Assembly: GCA_963978545.1 (NCBI GenBank)
Contig: OZ021722.1
Coordinates: 3,352,001 to 3,416,000 of the forward strand
Direction of reading: 5' to 3'
Length of the DNA: 64,000 nt
From: Linyphia triangularis
Taxonomy: Eukaryota > Arthropoda > Arachnida > Araneae > Linyphiidae
Below are positions 50,601-63,870 of the stretch, in pieces. Each line of letters opens with the position of its first letter. Positions within the stretch are counted from its first letter, which is position 1. A program made the position numbers and the translations under genes. A model generated the notes under the pieces. It was not told where the DNA came from. It saw only the letters and a program-made list of their open reading frames with translations, and did not search any database.

Positions 50601-53600
50601 GATTTTGGTTTTAAAATAGAAATATGATTTACAGTCACTTTATTTCAAATCTGCCCAAAAAAGGACCCTTAATTCAGTTTATAGCCCAAAATGTAGGTAA
50701 AATTCAGAAATTTTCAGTGTTTGAAATGCAGTCCTTTTTTGGGATCAACTTTCGACCCCCTTAATATTTAGTGGTTGTTAAGATTTTCGTTTTTAAGAAT
50801 CTCCTATTAATGAACTTCAATGTGGCCAAGTTACAACATTGTGCTCCCAAAACTCTCTGTGTAAAAATTATGTATGTGTACCACTGAAAAAAACAACTTT
50901 GCAAATTTTGACCCCCTTAATATTTTGTGGTTGTTAAGATTTTCGTTTTTAAGAATCTCCTATAGAAGACCTTAAATGTGGCCAAGTCACAATACTGTGC
51001 TCAAAATACACTACGAGTAAAAATTCAAAAACTCCAAAATACAATCAATGTATTTTCAAAGGGAAATTTTGAACTTTGAAAATAATGGCTCAAATGCTAC
51101 CAAATTTTTTTTGGGGACCTGAAATATGTTTTATATTCATATTCTGTCCAAATGTGACTGAAAAAATAATTTTTTGAATTTTCAAATTTTTCGAAATTTT
51201 TCAAAGGGGTTAGCTTTAGGAAATTTTATGAAAAAATCACTTTTCCAAAAAATGGCTCAAAATGCTTCCAGATTTTGGTTTTAAAATAGAAATATGATTT
51301 ACAGTCACTTTATTTCAAATCTGCCCAAAAAAGGACCCTTAATTCAGTTTATAGCCCAAAATGTAGGTAAAATTCAGAAATTTTCAGTGTTTGAAATGCA
51401 GTCCTTTTTTGGGATCAACTTTCGACCCCCTTAATATTTAGTGGTTGTTAAGATTTTCGTTTTTAAGAATCTCCTATTAATGAACTTCAATGTGGCCAAG
51501 TTACAACATTGTGCTCCCAAAACTCTCTGTGTAAAAATTATGTATGTGTACCACTGAAAAAAACAACTTTGCAAATTTTGACCCCCTTAATATTTTGTGG
51601 TTGTTAAGATTTTCGTTTTTAAGAATCTCCTATAGAAGACCTTAAATGTGGCCAAGTCACAATACTGTGCTCAAAATACACTACGAGTAAAAATTCAAAA
51701 ACTCCAAAATACAATCAATGTATTTTCAAAGGGAAATTTTGAACTTTGAAAATAATGGCTCAAATGCTAACAAATTTTTTTTGGGGACCTGAAATATGTT
51801 TTATATTCATATTCTGTCCAAATGTGACTGAAAAAATAATTTTTTGAATTTTCAAATTTTTCGAAATTTTTCAAAGGGGTTAGCCTTAGGAAATTTTATG
51901 AAAAAATCACTTTTCCAAAAAATGGCTCAAAATGCTTCCAGATTTTGGTTTTAAAATAGAAATATGATTTACAGTCACTTTATTTCAAATCTGCCCAAAA
52001 AAGGACCCTTAATTCAGTTTATAGCCCAAAATGTAGGTAAAATTCAGAAATTTTCAGTGTTTGAAATGCAGTCCTTTTTTGGGATCAACTTTCGACCCCC
52101 TTAATATTTAGTGGTTGTTAAGATTTTCGTTTTTAAGAATCTCCTATTAATGAACTTCAATGTGGCCAAGTTACAACATTGTGCTCCCAAAACTCTCTGT
52201 GTAAAAATTATGTATGTGTACCACTGAAAAAAACAACTTTGCAAATTTTGACCCCCTTAATATTTTGTGGTTGTTAAGATTTTCGTTTTTAAGAATCTCC
52301 TATAGAAGACCTTAAATGTGGCCAAGTCACAATACTGTGCTCAAAATACACTACGAGTAAAAATTCAAAAACTCCAAAATACAATCAATGTATTTTCAAA
52401 GGGAAATTTTGAACTTTGAAAATAATGGCTCAAATGCTACCAAATTTTTTTTGGGGACCTGAAATATGTTTTATATTCATATTCTGTCCAAATGTGACTG
52501 AAAAAATAATTTTTTGAATTTTCAAATTTTTCGAAATTTTTCAAAGGGGTTAGCCTTAGGAAATTTTATGAAAAAATCACTTTTCCAAAAAATGGCTCAA
52601 AATGCTTCCAGATTTTGGTTTTAAAATAGATATATGATTTACAGTCACTTTATTTTAAATCTGCCCAAAAAAGGACCCTTAATTCAGTTTATAGCCCAAA
52701 ATGTAGGTAAAATTCAGAAATTTTCAGTGTTTGAAATGCAGTCCTTTTTTGGGATCAACTTTCGACCCCCTTAATATTTAGTGGTTGTTAAGATTTTCGT
52801 TTTTAAGAATCTCCTATTAATGAACTTCAATGTGGCCAAGTTACAACATTGTGCTCCCAAAACTCTCTGTGTAAAAATTATGTATGTGTACCACTGAAAA
52901 AAACAACTTTGCAAATTTTGACCCCCTTAATATTTTGTGGTTGTTAAGATTTTCGTTTTTAAGAATCTCCTATAGAAGACCTTAAATGTGGCCAAGTCAC
53001 AATACTGTGCTCAAAATACACTACGAGTAAAAATTCAAAAACTCCAAAATACAATCAATGTATTTTCAAAGGGAAATTTTGAACTTTGAAAATAATGGCT
53101 CAAATGCTACCAAATTTTTTTTGGGGACCTGAAATATGTTTTATATTCATATTCTGTCCAAATGTGACTGAAAAAATAATTTTTTGAATTTTCAAATTTT
53201 TCGAAATTTTTCAAAGGGGTTAGCCTTAGGAAATTTTATGAAAAAATCACTTTTCCAAAAAATGGCTCAAAATGCTTCCAGATTTTGGTTTTAAAATAGA
53301 AATATGATTTACAGTCACTTTATTTCAAATCTGCCCAAAAAAGGACCCTTAATTCAGTTTATAGCCCAAAATGTAGGTAAAATTCAGAAATTTTCAGTGT
53401 TTGAAATGCAGTCCTTTTTTGGGATCAACTTTCGACCCCCTTAATATTTAGTGGTTGTTAAGATTTTCGTTTTTAAGAATCTCCTATTAATGAACTTCAA
53501 TGTGGCCAAGTTACAACATTGTGCTCCCAAAACTCTCTGTGTAAAAATTATGTATGTGTACCACTGAAAAAAACAACTTTGCAAATTTTGACCCCCTTAA

Positions 53601-56600
53601 TATTTTGTGGTTGTTAAGATTTTCGTTTTTAAGAATCTCCTATAGAAGACCTTAAATGTGGCCAAGTCACAATACTGTGCTCAAAATACACTACGAGTAA
53701 AAATTCAAAAACTCCAAAATACAATCAATGTATTTTCAAAGGGAAATTTTGAACTTTGAAAATAATGGCTCAAATGCTACCAAATTTTTTTTGGGGACCT
53801 GAAATATGTTTTATATTCATATTCTGTCCAAATGTGACTGAAAAAATAATTTTTTGAATTTTCAAATTTTTCGAAATTTTTCAAAGGGGTTAGCTTTAGG
53901 AAATTTTATGAAAAAATCACTTTTCCAAAAAATGGCTCAAAATGCTTCCAGATTTTGGTTTTAAAATAGAAATATGATTTACAGTCACTTTATTTCAAAT
54001 CTGCCCAAAAAAGGACCCTTAATTCAGTTTATAGCCCAAAATGTAGGTAAAATTCAGAAATTTTCAGTGTTTGAAATGCAGTCCTTTTTTGGGATCAACT
54101 TTCGACCCCCTTAATATTTAGTGGTTGTTAAGATTTTCGTTTTTAAGAATCTCCTATTAATGAACTTCAATGTGGCCAAGTTACAACATTGTGCTCCCAA
54201 AACTCTCTGTGTAAAAATTATGTATGTGTACCACTGAAAAAAACAACTTTGCAAATTTTGACCCCCTTAATATTTTGTGGTTGTTAAGATTTTCGTTTTT
54301 AAGAATCTCCTATAGAAGACCTTAAATGTGGCCAAGTCACAATACTGTGCTCAAAATACACTACGAGTAAAAATTCAAAAACTCCAAAATACAATCAATG
54401 TATTTTCAAAGGGAAATTTTGAACTTTGAAAATAATGGCTCAAATGCTAACAAATTTTTTTTGGGGACCTGAAATATGTTTTATATTCATATTCTGTCCA
54501 AATGTGACTGAAAAAATAATTTTTTGAATTTTCAAATTTTTCGAAATTTTTCAAAGGGGTTAGCCTTAGGAAATTTTATGAAAAAATCACTTTTCCAAAA
54601 AATGGCTCAAAATGCTTCCAGATTTTGGTTTTAAAATAGAAATATGATTTACAGTCACTTTATTTCAAATCTGCCCAAAAAAGGACCCTTAATTCAGTTT
54701 ATAGCCCAAAATGTAGGTAAAATTCAGAAATTTTCAGTGTTTGAAATGCAGTCCTTTTTTGGGATCAACTTTCGACCCCCTTAATATTTAGTGGTTGTTA
54801 AGATTTTCGTTTTTAAGAATCTCCTATTAATGAACTTCAATGTGGCCAAGTTACAACATTGTGCTCCCAAAACTCTCTGTGTAAAAATTATGTATGTGTA
54901 CCACTGAAAAAAACAACTTTGCAAATTTTGACCCCCTTAATATTTTGTGGTTGTTAAGATTTTCGTTTTTAAGAATCTCCTATAGAAGACCTTAAATGTG
55001 GCCAAGTCACAATACTGTGCTCAAAATACACTACGAGTAAAAATTCAAAAACTCCAAAATACAATCAATGTATTTTCAAAGGGAAATTTTGAACTTTGAA
55101 AATAATGGCTCAAATGCTACCAAATTTTTTTTGGGGACCTGAAATATGTTTTATATTCATATTCTGTCCAAATGTGACTGAAAAAATAATTTTTTGAATT
55201 TTCAAATTTTTCGAAATTTTTCAAAGGGGTTAGCTTTAGGAAATTTTATGAAAAAATCACTTTTCCAAAAAATGGCTCAAAATGCTTCCAGATTTTGGTT
55301 TTAAAATAGAAATATGATTTACAGTCACTTTATTTCAAATCTGCCCAAAAAAGGACCCTTAATTCAGTTTATAGCCCAAAATGTAGGTAAAATTCAGAAA
55401 TTTTCAGTGTTTGAAATGCAGTCCTTTTTTGGGATCAACTTTCGACCCCCTTAATATTTAGTGGTTGTTAAGATTTTCGTTTTTAAGAATCTCCTATTAA
55501 TGAACTTCAATGTGGCCAAGTTACAACATTGTGCTCCCAAAACTCTCTGTGTAAAAATTATGTATGTGTACCACTGAAAAAAACAACTTTGCAAATTTTG
55601 ACCCCCTTAATATTTTGTGGTTGTTAAGATTTTCGTTTTTAAGAATCTCCTATAGAAGACCTTAAATGTGGCCAAGTCACAATACTGTGCTCAAAATACA
55701 CTACGAGTAAAAATTCAAAAACTCCAAAATACAATCAATGTATTTTCAAAGGGAAATTTTGAACTTTGAAAATAATGGCTCAAATGCTACCAAATTTTTT
55801 TTGGGGACCTGAAATATGTTTTATATTCATATTCTGTCCAAATGTGACTGAAAAAATAATTTTTTGAATTTTCAAATTTTTCGAAATTTTTCAAAGGGGT
55901 TAGCCTTAGGAAATTTTATGAAAAAATCACTTTTCCAAAAAATGGCTCAAAATGCTTCCAGATTTTGGTTTTAAAATAGAAATATGATTTACAGTCACTT
56001 TATTTCAAATCTGCCCAAAAAAGGACCCTTAATTCAGTTTATAGCCCAAAATGTAGGTAAAATTCAGAAATTTTCAGTGTTTGAAATGCAGTCCTTTTTT
56101 GGGATCAACTTTCGACCCCCTTAATATTTAGTGGTTGTTAAGATTTTCGTTTTTAAGAATCTCCTATTAATGAACTTCAATGTGGCCAAGTTACAACATT
56201 GTGCTCCCAAAACTCTCTGTGTAAAAATTATGTATGTGTACCACTGAAAAAAACAACTTTGCAAATTTTGACCCCCTTAATATTTTGTGGTTGTTAAGAT
56301 TTTCGTTTTTAAGAATCTCCTATAGAAGACCTTAAATGTGGCCAAGTCACAATACTGTGCTCAAAATACACTACGAGTAAAAATTCAAAAACTCCAAAAT
56401 ACAATCAATGTATTTTCAAAGGGAAATTTTGAACTTTGAAAATAATGGCTCAAATGCTACCAAATTTTTTTTGGGGACCTGAAATATGTTTTATATTCAT
56501 ATTCTGTCCAAATGTGACTGAAAAAATAATTTTTTGAATTTTCAAATTTTTCGAAATTTTTCAAAGGGGTTAGCTTTAGGAAATTTTATGAAAAAATCAC

Positions 56601-59600
56601 TTTTCCAAAAAATGGCTCAAAATGCTTCCAGATTTTGGTTTTAAAATAGAAATATGATTTACAGTCACTTTATTTCAAATCTGCCCAAAAAAGGACCCTT
56701 AATTCAGTTTATAGCCCAAAATGTAGGTAAAATTCAGAAATTTTCAGTGTTTGAAATGCAGTCCTTTTTTGGGATCAACTTTCGACCCCCTTAATATTTA
56801 GTGGTTGTTAAGATTTTCGTTTTTAAGAATCTCCTATTAATGAACTTCAATGTGGCCAAGTTACAACATTGTGCTCCCAAAACTCTCTGTGTAAAAATTA
56901 TGTATGTGTACCACTGAAAAAAACAACTTTGCAAATTTTGACCCCCTTAATATTTTGTGGTTGTTAAGATTTTCGTTTTTAAGAATCTCCTATAGAAGAC
57001 CTTAAATGTGGCCAAGTCACAATACTGTGCTCAAAATACACTACGAGTAAAAATTCAAAAACTCCAAAATACAATCAATGTATTTTCAAAGGGAAATTTT
57101 GAACTTTGAAAATAATGGCTCAAATGCTAACAAATTTTTTTTGGGGACCTGAAATATGTTTTATATTCATATTCTGTCCAAATGTGACTGAAAAAATAAT
57201 TTTTTGAATTTTCAAATTTTTCGAAATTTTTCAAAGGGGTTAGCCTTAGGAAATTTTATGAAAAAATCACTTTTCCAAAAAATGGCTCAAAATGCTTCCA
57301 GATTTTGGTTTTAAAATAGAAATATGATTTACAGTCACTTTATTTCAAATCTGCCCAAAAAAGGACCCTTAATTCAGTTTATAGCCCAAAATGTAGGTAA
57401 AATTCAGAAATTTTCAGTGTTTGAAATGCAGTCCTTTTTTGGGATCAACTTTCGACCCCCTTAATATTTAGTGGTTGTTAAGATTTTCGTTTTTAAGAAT
57501 CTCCTATTAATGAACTTCAATGTGGCCAAGTTACAACATTGTGCTCCCAAAACTCTCTGTGTAAAAATTATGTATGTGTACCACTGAAAAAAACAACTTT
57601 GCAAATTTTGACCCCCTTAATATTTTGTGGTTGTTAAGATTTTCGTTTTTAAGAATCTCCTATAGAAGACCTTAAATGTGGCCAAGTCACAATACTGTGC
57701 TCAAAATACACTACGAGTAAAAATTCAAAAACTCCAAAATACAATCAATGTATTTTCAAAGGGAAATTTTGAACTTTGAAAATAATGGCTCAAATGCTAC
57801 CAAATTTTTTTTGGGGACCTGAAATATGTTTTATATTCATATTCTGTCCAAATGTGACTGAAAAAATAATTTTTTGAATTTTCAAATTTTTCGAAATTTT
57901 TCAAAGGGGTTAGCCTTAGGAAATTTTATGAAAAAATCACTTTTCCAAAAAATGGCTCAAAATGCTTCCAGATTTTGGTTTTAAAATAGAAATATGATTT
58001 ACAGTCACTTTATTTCAAATCTGCCCAAAAAAGGACCCTTAATTCAGTTTATAGCCCAAAATGTAGGTAAAATTCAGAAATTTTCAGTGTTTGAAATGCA
58101 GTCCTTTTTTGGGATCAACTTTCGACCCCCTTAATATTTAGTGGTTGTTAAGATTTTCGTTTTTAAGAATCTCCTATTAATGAACTTCAATGTGGCCAAG
58201 TTACAACATTGTGCTCCCAAAACTCTCTGTGTAAAAATTATGTATGTGTACCACTGAAAAAAACAACTTTGCAAATTTTGACCCCCTTAATATTTTGTGG
58301 TTGTTAAGATTTTCGTTTTTAAGAATCTCCTATAGAAGACCTTAAATGTGGCCAAGTCACAATACTGTGCTCAAAATACACTACGAGTAAAAATTCAAAA
58401 ACTCCAAAATACAATCAATGTATTTTCAAAGGGAAATTTTGAACTTTGAAAATAATGGCTCAAATGCTACCAAATTTTTTTTGGGGACCTGAAATATGTT
58501 TTATATTCATATTCTGTCCAAATGTGACTGAAAAAATAATTTTTTGAATTTTCAAATTTTTCGAAATTTTTCAAAGGGGTTAGCTTTAGGAAATTTTATG
58601 AAAAAATCACTTTTCCAAAAAATGGCTCAAAATGCTTCCAGATTTTGGTTTTAAAATAGAAATATGATTTACAGTCACTTTATTTCAAATCTGCCCAAAA
58701 AAGGACCCTTAATTCAGTTTATAGCCCAAAATGTAGGTAAAATTCAGAAATTTTCAGTGTTTGAAATGCAGTCCTTTTTTGGGATCAACTTTCGACCCCC
58801 TTAATATTTAGTGGTTGTTAAGATTTTCGTTTTTAAGAATCTCCTATTAATGAACTTCAATGTGGCCAAGTTACAACATTGTGCTCCCAAAACTCTCTGT
58901 GTAAAAATTATGTATGTGTACCACTGAAAAAAACAACTTTGCAAATTTTGACCCCCTTAATATTTTGTGGTTGTTAAGATTTTCGTTTTTAAGAATCTCC
59001 TATAGAAGACCTTAAATGTGGCCAAGTCACAATACTGTGCTCAAAATACACTACGAGTAAAAATTCAAAAACTCCAAAATACAATCAATGTATTTTCAAA
59101 GGGAAATTTTGAACTTTGAAAATAATGGCTCAAATGCTAACAAATTTTTTTTGGGGACCTGAAATATGTTTTATATTCATATTCTGTCCAAATGTGACTG
59201 AAAAAATAATTTTTTGAATTTTCAAATTTTTCGAAATTTTTCAAAGGGGTTAGCCTTAGGAAATTTTATGAAAAAATCACTTTTCCAAAAAATGGCTCAA
59301 AATGCTTCCAGATTTTGGTTTTAAAATAGAAATATGATTTACAGTCACTTTATTTCAAATCTGCCCAAAAAAGGACCCTTAATTCAGTTTATAGCCCAAA
59401 ATGTAGGTAAAATTCAGAAATTTTCAGTGTTTGAAATGCAGTCCTTTTTTGGGATCAACTTTCGACCCCCTTAATATTTAGTGGTTGTTAAGATTTTCGT
59501 TTTTAAGAATCTCCTATTAATGAACTTCAATGTGGCCAAGTTACAACATTGTGCTCCCAAAACTCTCTGTGTAAAAATTATGTATGTGTACCACTGAAAA

Positions 59601-60687
59601 AAACAACTTTGCAAATTTTGACCCCCTTAATATTTTGTGGTTGTTAAGATTTTCGTTTTTAAGAATCTCCTATAGAAGACCTTAAATGTGGCCAAGTCAC
59701 AATACTGTGCTCAAAATACACTACGAGTAAAAATTCAAAAACTCCAAAATACAATCAATGTATTTTCAAAGGGAAATTTTGAACTTTGAAAATAATGGCT
59801 CAAATGCTACCAAATTTTTTTTGGGGACCTGAAATATGTTTTATATTCATATTCTGTCCAAATGTGACTGAAAAAATAATTTTTTGAATTTTCAAATTTT
59901 TCGAAATTTTTCAAAGGGGTTAGCTTTAGGAAATTTTATGAAAAAATCACTTTTCCAAAAAATGGCTCAAAATGCTTCCAGATTTTGGTTTTAAAATAGA
60001 AATATGATTTACAGTCACTTTATTTCAAATCTGCCCAAAAAAGGACCCTTAATTCAGTTTATAGCCCAAAATGTAGGTAAAATTCAGAAATTTTCAGTGT
60101 TTGAAATGCAGTCCTTTTTTGGGATCAACTTTCGACCCCCTTAATATTTAGTGGTTGTTAAGATTTTCGTTTTTAAGAATCTCCTATTAATGAACTTCAA
60201 TGTGGCCAAGTTACAACATTGTGCTCCCAAAACTCTCTGTGTAAAAATTATGTATGTGTACCACTGAAAAAAACAACTTTGCAAATTTTGACCCCCTTAA
60301 TATTTTGTGGTTGTTAAGATTTTCGTTTTTAAGAATCTCCTATAGAAGACCTTAAATGTGGCCAAGTCACAATACTGTGCTCAAAATACACTACGAGTAA
60401 AAATTCAAAAACTCCAAAATACAATCAATGTATTTTCAAAGGGAAATTTTGAACTTTGAAAATAATGGCTCAAATGCTACCAAATTTTTTTTGGGGGCCT
60501 GAAATATGTTTTATATTCATATTCTGTCCAAATGTGACTGAAAAAATAATTTTTTGAATTTTCAAATTTTTCGAAATTTTTCAAAGGGGTTAGCCTTAGG
60601 AAATTTTATGAAAAAATCACTTTTCCAAAAAATGGCTCAAAATGCTTCCAGATTTTGGTTTTAAAATAGAAATATGATTTACAGTCA
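44609..60687 (+). repeat. Satellite A array, 24 monomers with dimeric and octameric order
   Basis: Starts at 44609, 45279, 45949, 46619, 47289, then 47958 and every 670 bp to 60018; the 47289 copy is 669 bp because one T is missing from the T run. The first five copies are close to the reference (44609 has T336A). C578T marks 47958, 49298, 50638, 53318, 54658, 55998, 58008 and 59348. C464A marks 48628, 51308, 53988, 56668 and 58678. A654T ends 51978, C9T marks 52648, A480G marks 60018. No gene, inversion or foreign insertion is seen in these 16 kb. Confidence 0.94.
47958..58007 (+). repeat. Higher-order repeat: octamer 5,360 bp built on 1,340-bp dimers
   Basis: Call C578T copies X, C464A copies Y and others N. 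47958-51977 reads X Y X N X Y; 53318-57337 reads X Y X N X Y again, 5,360 bp later. The two copies between (51978 and 52648) hold A654T and C9T. The second octamer is followed by one N and then X Y X from 58008. X at almost every second monomer shows that the 1,340-bp dimer was amplified before the octamer. Confidence 0.85.
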
Positions 60688-61688
60688 CTTTATTTCAAAT
60701 CTGCTCAAAAAAGGACCCTTAATTCAGTTTATAGCCCAAAATGTAGGTAAAATTCAGAAATTTTCAGTGTTTGAAATGCAGTCCTTTTTTGGGATCAACT
60801 TTCGACCCCCTTAATATTTAGTGGTTGTTAAGATTTTCGTTTTTAAGAATCTCCTATTAATGAACTTCAATGTGGCCAAGTTACAACATTGTGCTCCCAA
60901 AACTCTCTGTGTAAAAATTATGTATGTGTACCACTGAAAAAAACAACTTTGCAAATTTTGACCCCCTTAATATTTTGTGGTTGTTAAGATTTTCGTTTTT
61001 AAGAATCTCCTATAGAAGACCTTAAATGTGGCCAAGTCACAATACTGTGCTCAAAATACACTACGAGTAAAAATTCAAAAACTCCAAAATACAATCAATG
61101 TATTTTCAAAGGGAAATTTTGAACTTTGAAAATAATGGCTCAAATGCTACCAAATTTTTTTTGGGGACCTGAAATATCTTTTATATTCATATTCTGTCCT
61201 AATGTGACTGAAAAAATAATTTTTTGAATTTTCAAATTTTTCGAAATTTTTCAAAGGGGTTAGCCTTAGGAAATTTTATGAAAAAATCACTTTTCCAAAA
61301 AATAATTTTTTGAATTTTCAAATTTTTCGAAATTTTTCAAAGGGGTTAGTCTTAGGAAATTTTATGAAAAAATCACTTTTCCAAAAAAAATTTTTAGAAT
61401 TTTCAAATTTTTCAAAGGGGTTAGCCTTAGGAAATTTTATGAAAAAAATCACTTTTCCAAAAAATAATTTTTTGAATTTTCAAATTTTTCGAAATTTTTC
61501 AAAGGGGGCCTTAGGAAATTTTATGAAAAAATCACTTTTCCAAAAAATAATTTTTTGAATTTTCAAATTTTTCGAAATTTTTCAAAGGGGTTAGACTTAG
61601 GAAATTTTATGAAAAAATCACTTTTCCAAAAAATTTCTCAAAATGCTTCCAGATTTTGGTTTTAAAAGAGAAATATATTTTACAGTAA
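60688..61688 (+). repeat. Enlarged satellite A monomer, type 2, entering satellite B (1,001 bp)
   Basis: Same as the 41442 copy including CTGCTCAAAA, but without the 16-bp deletion. It therefore keeps the older length, and the deletion must have come after the two copies separated, or was removed here by conversion. Confidence 0.93.
61217..61633 (+). repeat. Minisatellite, five units (type 2)
   Basis: Same five units as at 16272-16688, with full-length unit 1. Confidence 0.92.
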
Positions 61689-63678
61689 CTTTTTATTAAA
61701 TCTGCCCAAGAAAGGACCCTCAAATCGCTTTATAAACCAAGCTGTCGGTATAATTCAGAAAAATCCAAAATAACGCGTTAACACAGAAATAGAGACGTTT
61801 TTGAACGCAATTTTTGAAACTAGTTGGGAATTGTCCGAAATGCTTTAAAATTTTAGCTGTGACCTTAGAGTATGCTCAAAAGTTACTTTTTATCAAAACT
61901 GTTCAAGAAAGGACCCTTATATCGATTTATATCCCAAATTATCGGTAAAATTCAGAAAAATCCAAAATAACGCGTTAACACAGAAATAGAGACGATTTTG
62001 AAAGCAATTTTTAAAACTAGCTGGGAATTGTCCGAAATGCTTTGAAAATGATCAAAAGTAACTTTTTATCAAAACTGTCAAGAAAGGACCCTTTAATCGC
62101 TTTATACCCCAAATTATCGGTAAAATTCAGAAAAATCCAAAATAACGCGTTAACACAGAAATAGAGACGATTTTGAACGATATTTTTAAAACTAGCTGGG
62201 AATTGTCCGAAATGCTTTGAAAATGCTCAAGAGTTACTTTTTATCAAAACTGCCAGGAAAGGACCCTTAAATCGCTTTATAGCCCAAACTGTCGGTAAAA
62301 TTCAGAAAAATCCAAAATAACGCGTTAACACAGAAATAGAGACGATTTTGAACGATATTTTTAAAACTAGCTGGGAATTGTCCGAAATGCTTTCAAATTT
62401 TGCTGTTAATATAGGAGAATGCTTAAGAGTTACTTTTTATTAAAACTGTCAAGAAAGGACCCTTAAATCGCTGTATAGCCTAAACTGTCGGTAAAATTCA
62501 GAAAAATCCAAAATAACGCGTTAACACAGAAATAGAGACGATTTTGAACGATATTTTTAAAACTAGCTGGGAATTGTCCGAAATGCTTTGAAAATGCTCA
62601 AGAGTTACTTTTTATCAAAACTGCCAGGAAAGGACCCTTAAATCGCTTTATAGCCCAAACTGTCGGTAAAATTCAGAAAAATCCAAAATAACGCGTTAAC
62701 ACAGAAATAGAGACGATTTTGAACGATATTTTTAAAACTAGCTGGGAATTGTCCGAAATGCTTTGAAAATGCTCAAGAGTTACTTTTTATCAAAACTGTC
62801 AAGAAAGGACCCTTAAATCGCTTTATAGCCCAAACTGTCGGTAAAATTCAGAAAAATCCAAAATAATGCGTTAACACAGAAATAGAGACGATTTTGAAAG
62901 CAATTTTTAAAACTAGCTGGGAATTGTCCGAAATGCTTTGAAAATGCTCAAAAGTAACTTTTTATCAAAACAGTCAAGAAAGGACCCTATAATCGCTTTA
63001 TAGCCCAAACTGTTGTTAGAATTCCGAAAAATCCAAAATAACGCGTTAACACAGAAATAGAGACGGTTTTGAACGCTATTTCTGAAACTAGCTGGGAATT
63101 GTCCGAAATGCTTTAAAATTTTAGCTGTGACCTAAGAGTATGCTTAAAAGTTACTTTTTATCAAAACTGTTCAAGAAAGGACCCTTAAATCGATTTATAG
63201 CCTAAACTGTCGGTAAATTTCAGAAAAATCCAAAATAACGCGTTAACACAGAAATAGAGACGATTTTGAACGATATTTTTAAAACTAGCTGGGAAATGTC
63301 CGAAATGCTTTGAAAATGCTCAACAGTTACTTTTTATCAAAACTGTTCAAGAAAAGACCCTTCAATCGATTTATAGCCCAATCTGTCGGGAAAATTCAGA
63401 AAAATCCAAAATAACGCGTAGGCACAGAAATAGAGACGGTTTTGAACGAAATTTTGGAATTTAGCTGGGAAATGTCCGAAATGTGTCAAATTTAGCTGTT
63501 AACATAGGAGAATGCTTAAGAGTTACTTTTTATCAAAACTATCCAAGAAAGGTCCCTTAAATCGCTTTATAGCCCAAACTGTCGTTAAAATTCAAAAAAA
63601 TCCAAAATAACGCGTTTGCTCAGAAATGGAGAGGATTTTGTACGAAATTTTGAAACTAGCTGGGAAATTTTAGTTGAA
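61689..63678 (+). repeat. Satellite B block IV, 11 units
   Basis: Repeats block III at an offset of 19,262 bp over its whole 1,990 bp, including the two added units and the AATAATGCG variant near 62866. I found no difference by eye. Confidence 0.94.
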
Positions 63679-63870
63679 GACCTGAAATATGTTTTATATT
63701 CATATTCTGTCCAAATGTGACTGAAAAAATAATTTTTTGAATTTTCAAATTTTTCGAAATTTTTCAAAGGGGTTAGCCTTAGGAAATTTTATGAAAAAAT
63801 CACTTTTCCAAAAAATGGCTCAAAATGCTTCCAGATTTTGGTTTTAAAATAGAAATATGATTTGCAGTCA
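63679..63870 (+). repeat. Partial satellite A monomer (479-670) after B block IV
   Basis: Same exit junction, ending in GATTTGCAGTCA as after block III. Confidence 0.92.

Larger units (their letters stand above)
41442..60687 (+). repeat. Giant higher-order repeat, copy III (19,246 bp; period 19,262)
   Basis: Consists of type 2 enlarged monomer, B block III, A exit and 24 A monomers. The same start recurs at 60688, and all points after the 16-bp deletion recur at +19,262 bp up to the window end (copy IV, 60688-64000, incomplete). The shared CTGCTCAAAA, eleven-unit B block and GATTTGCAGTCA support common descent. Confidence 0.9.
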
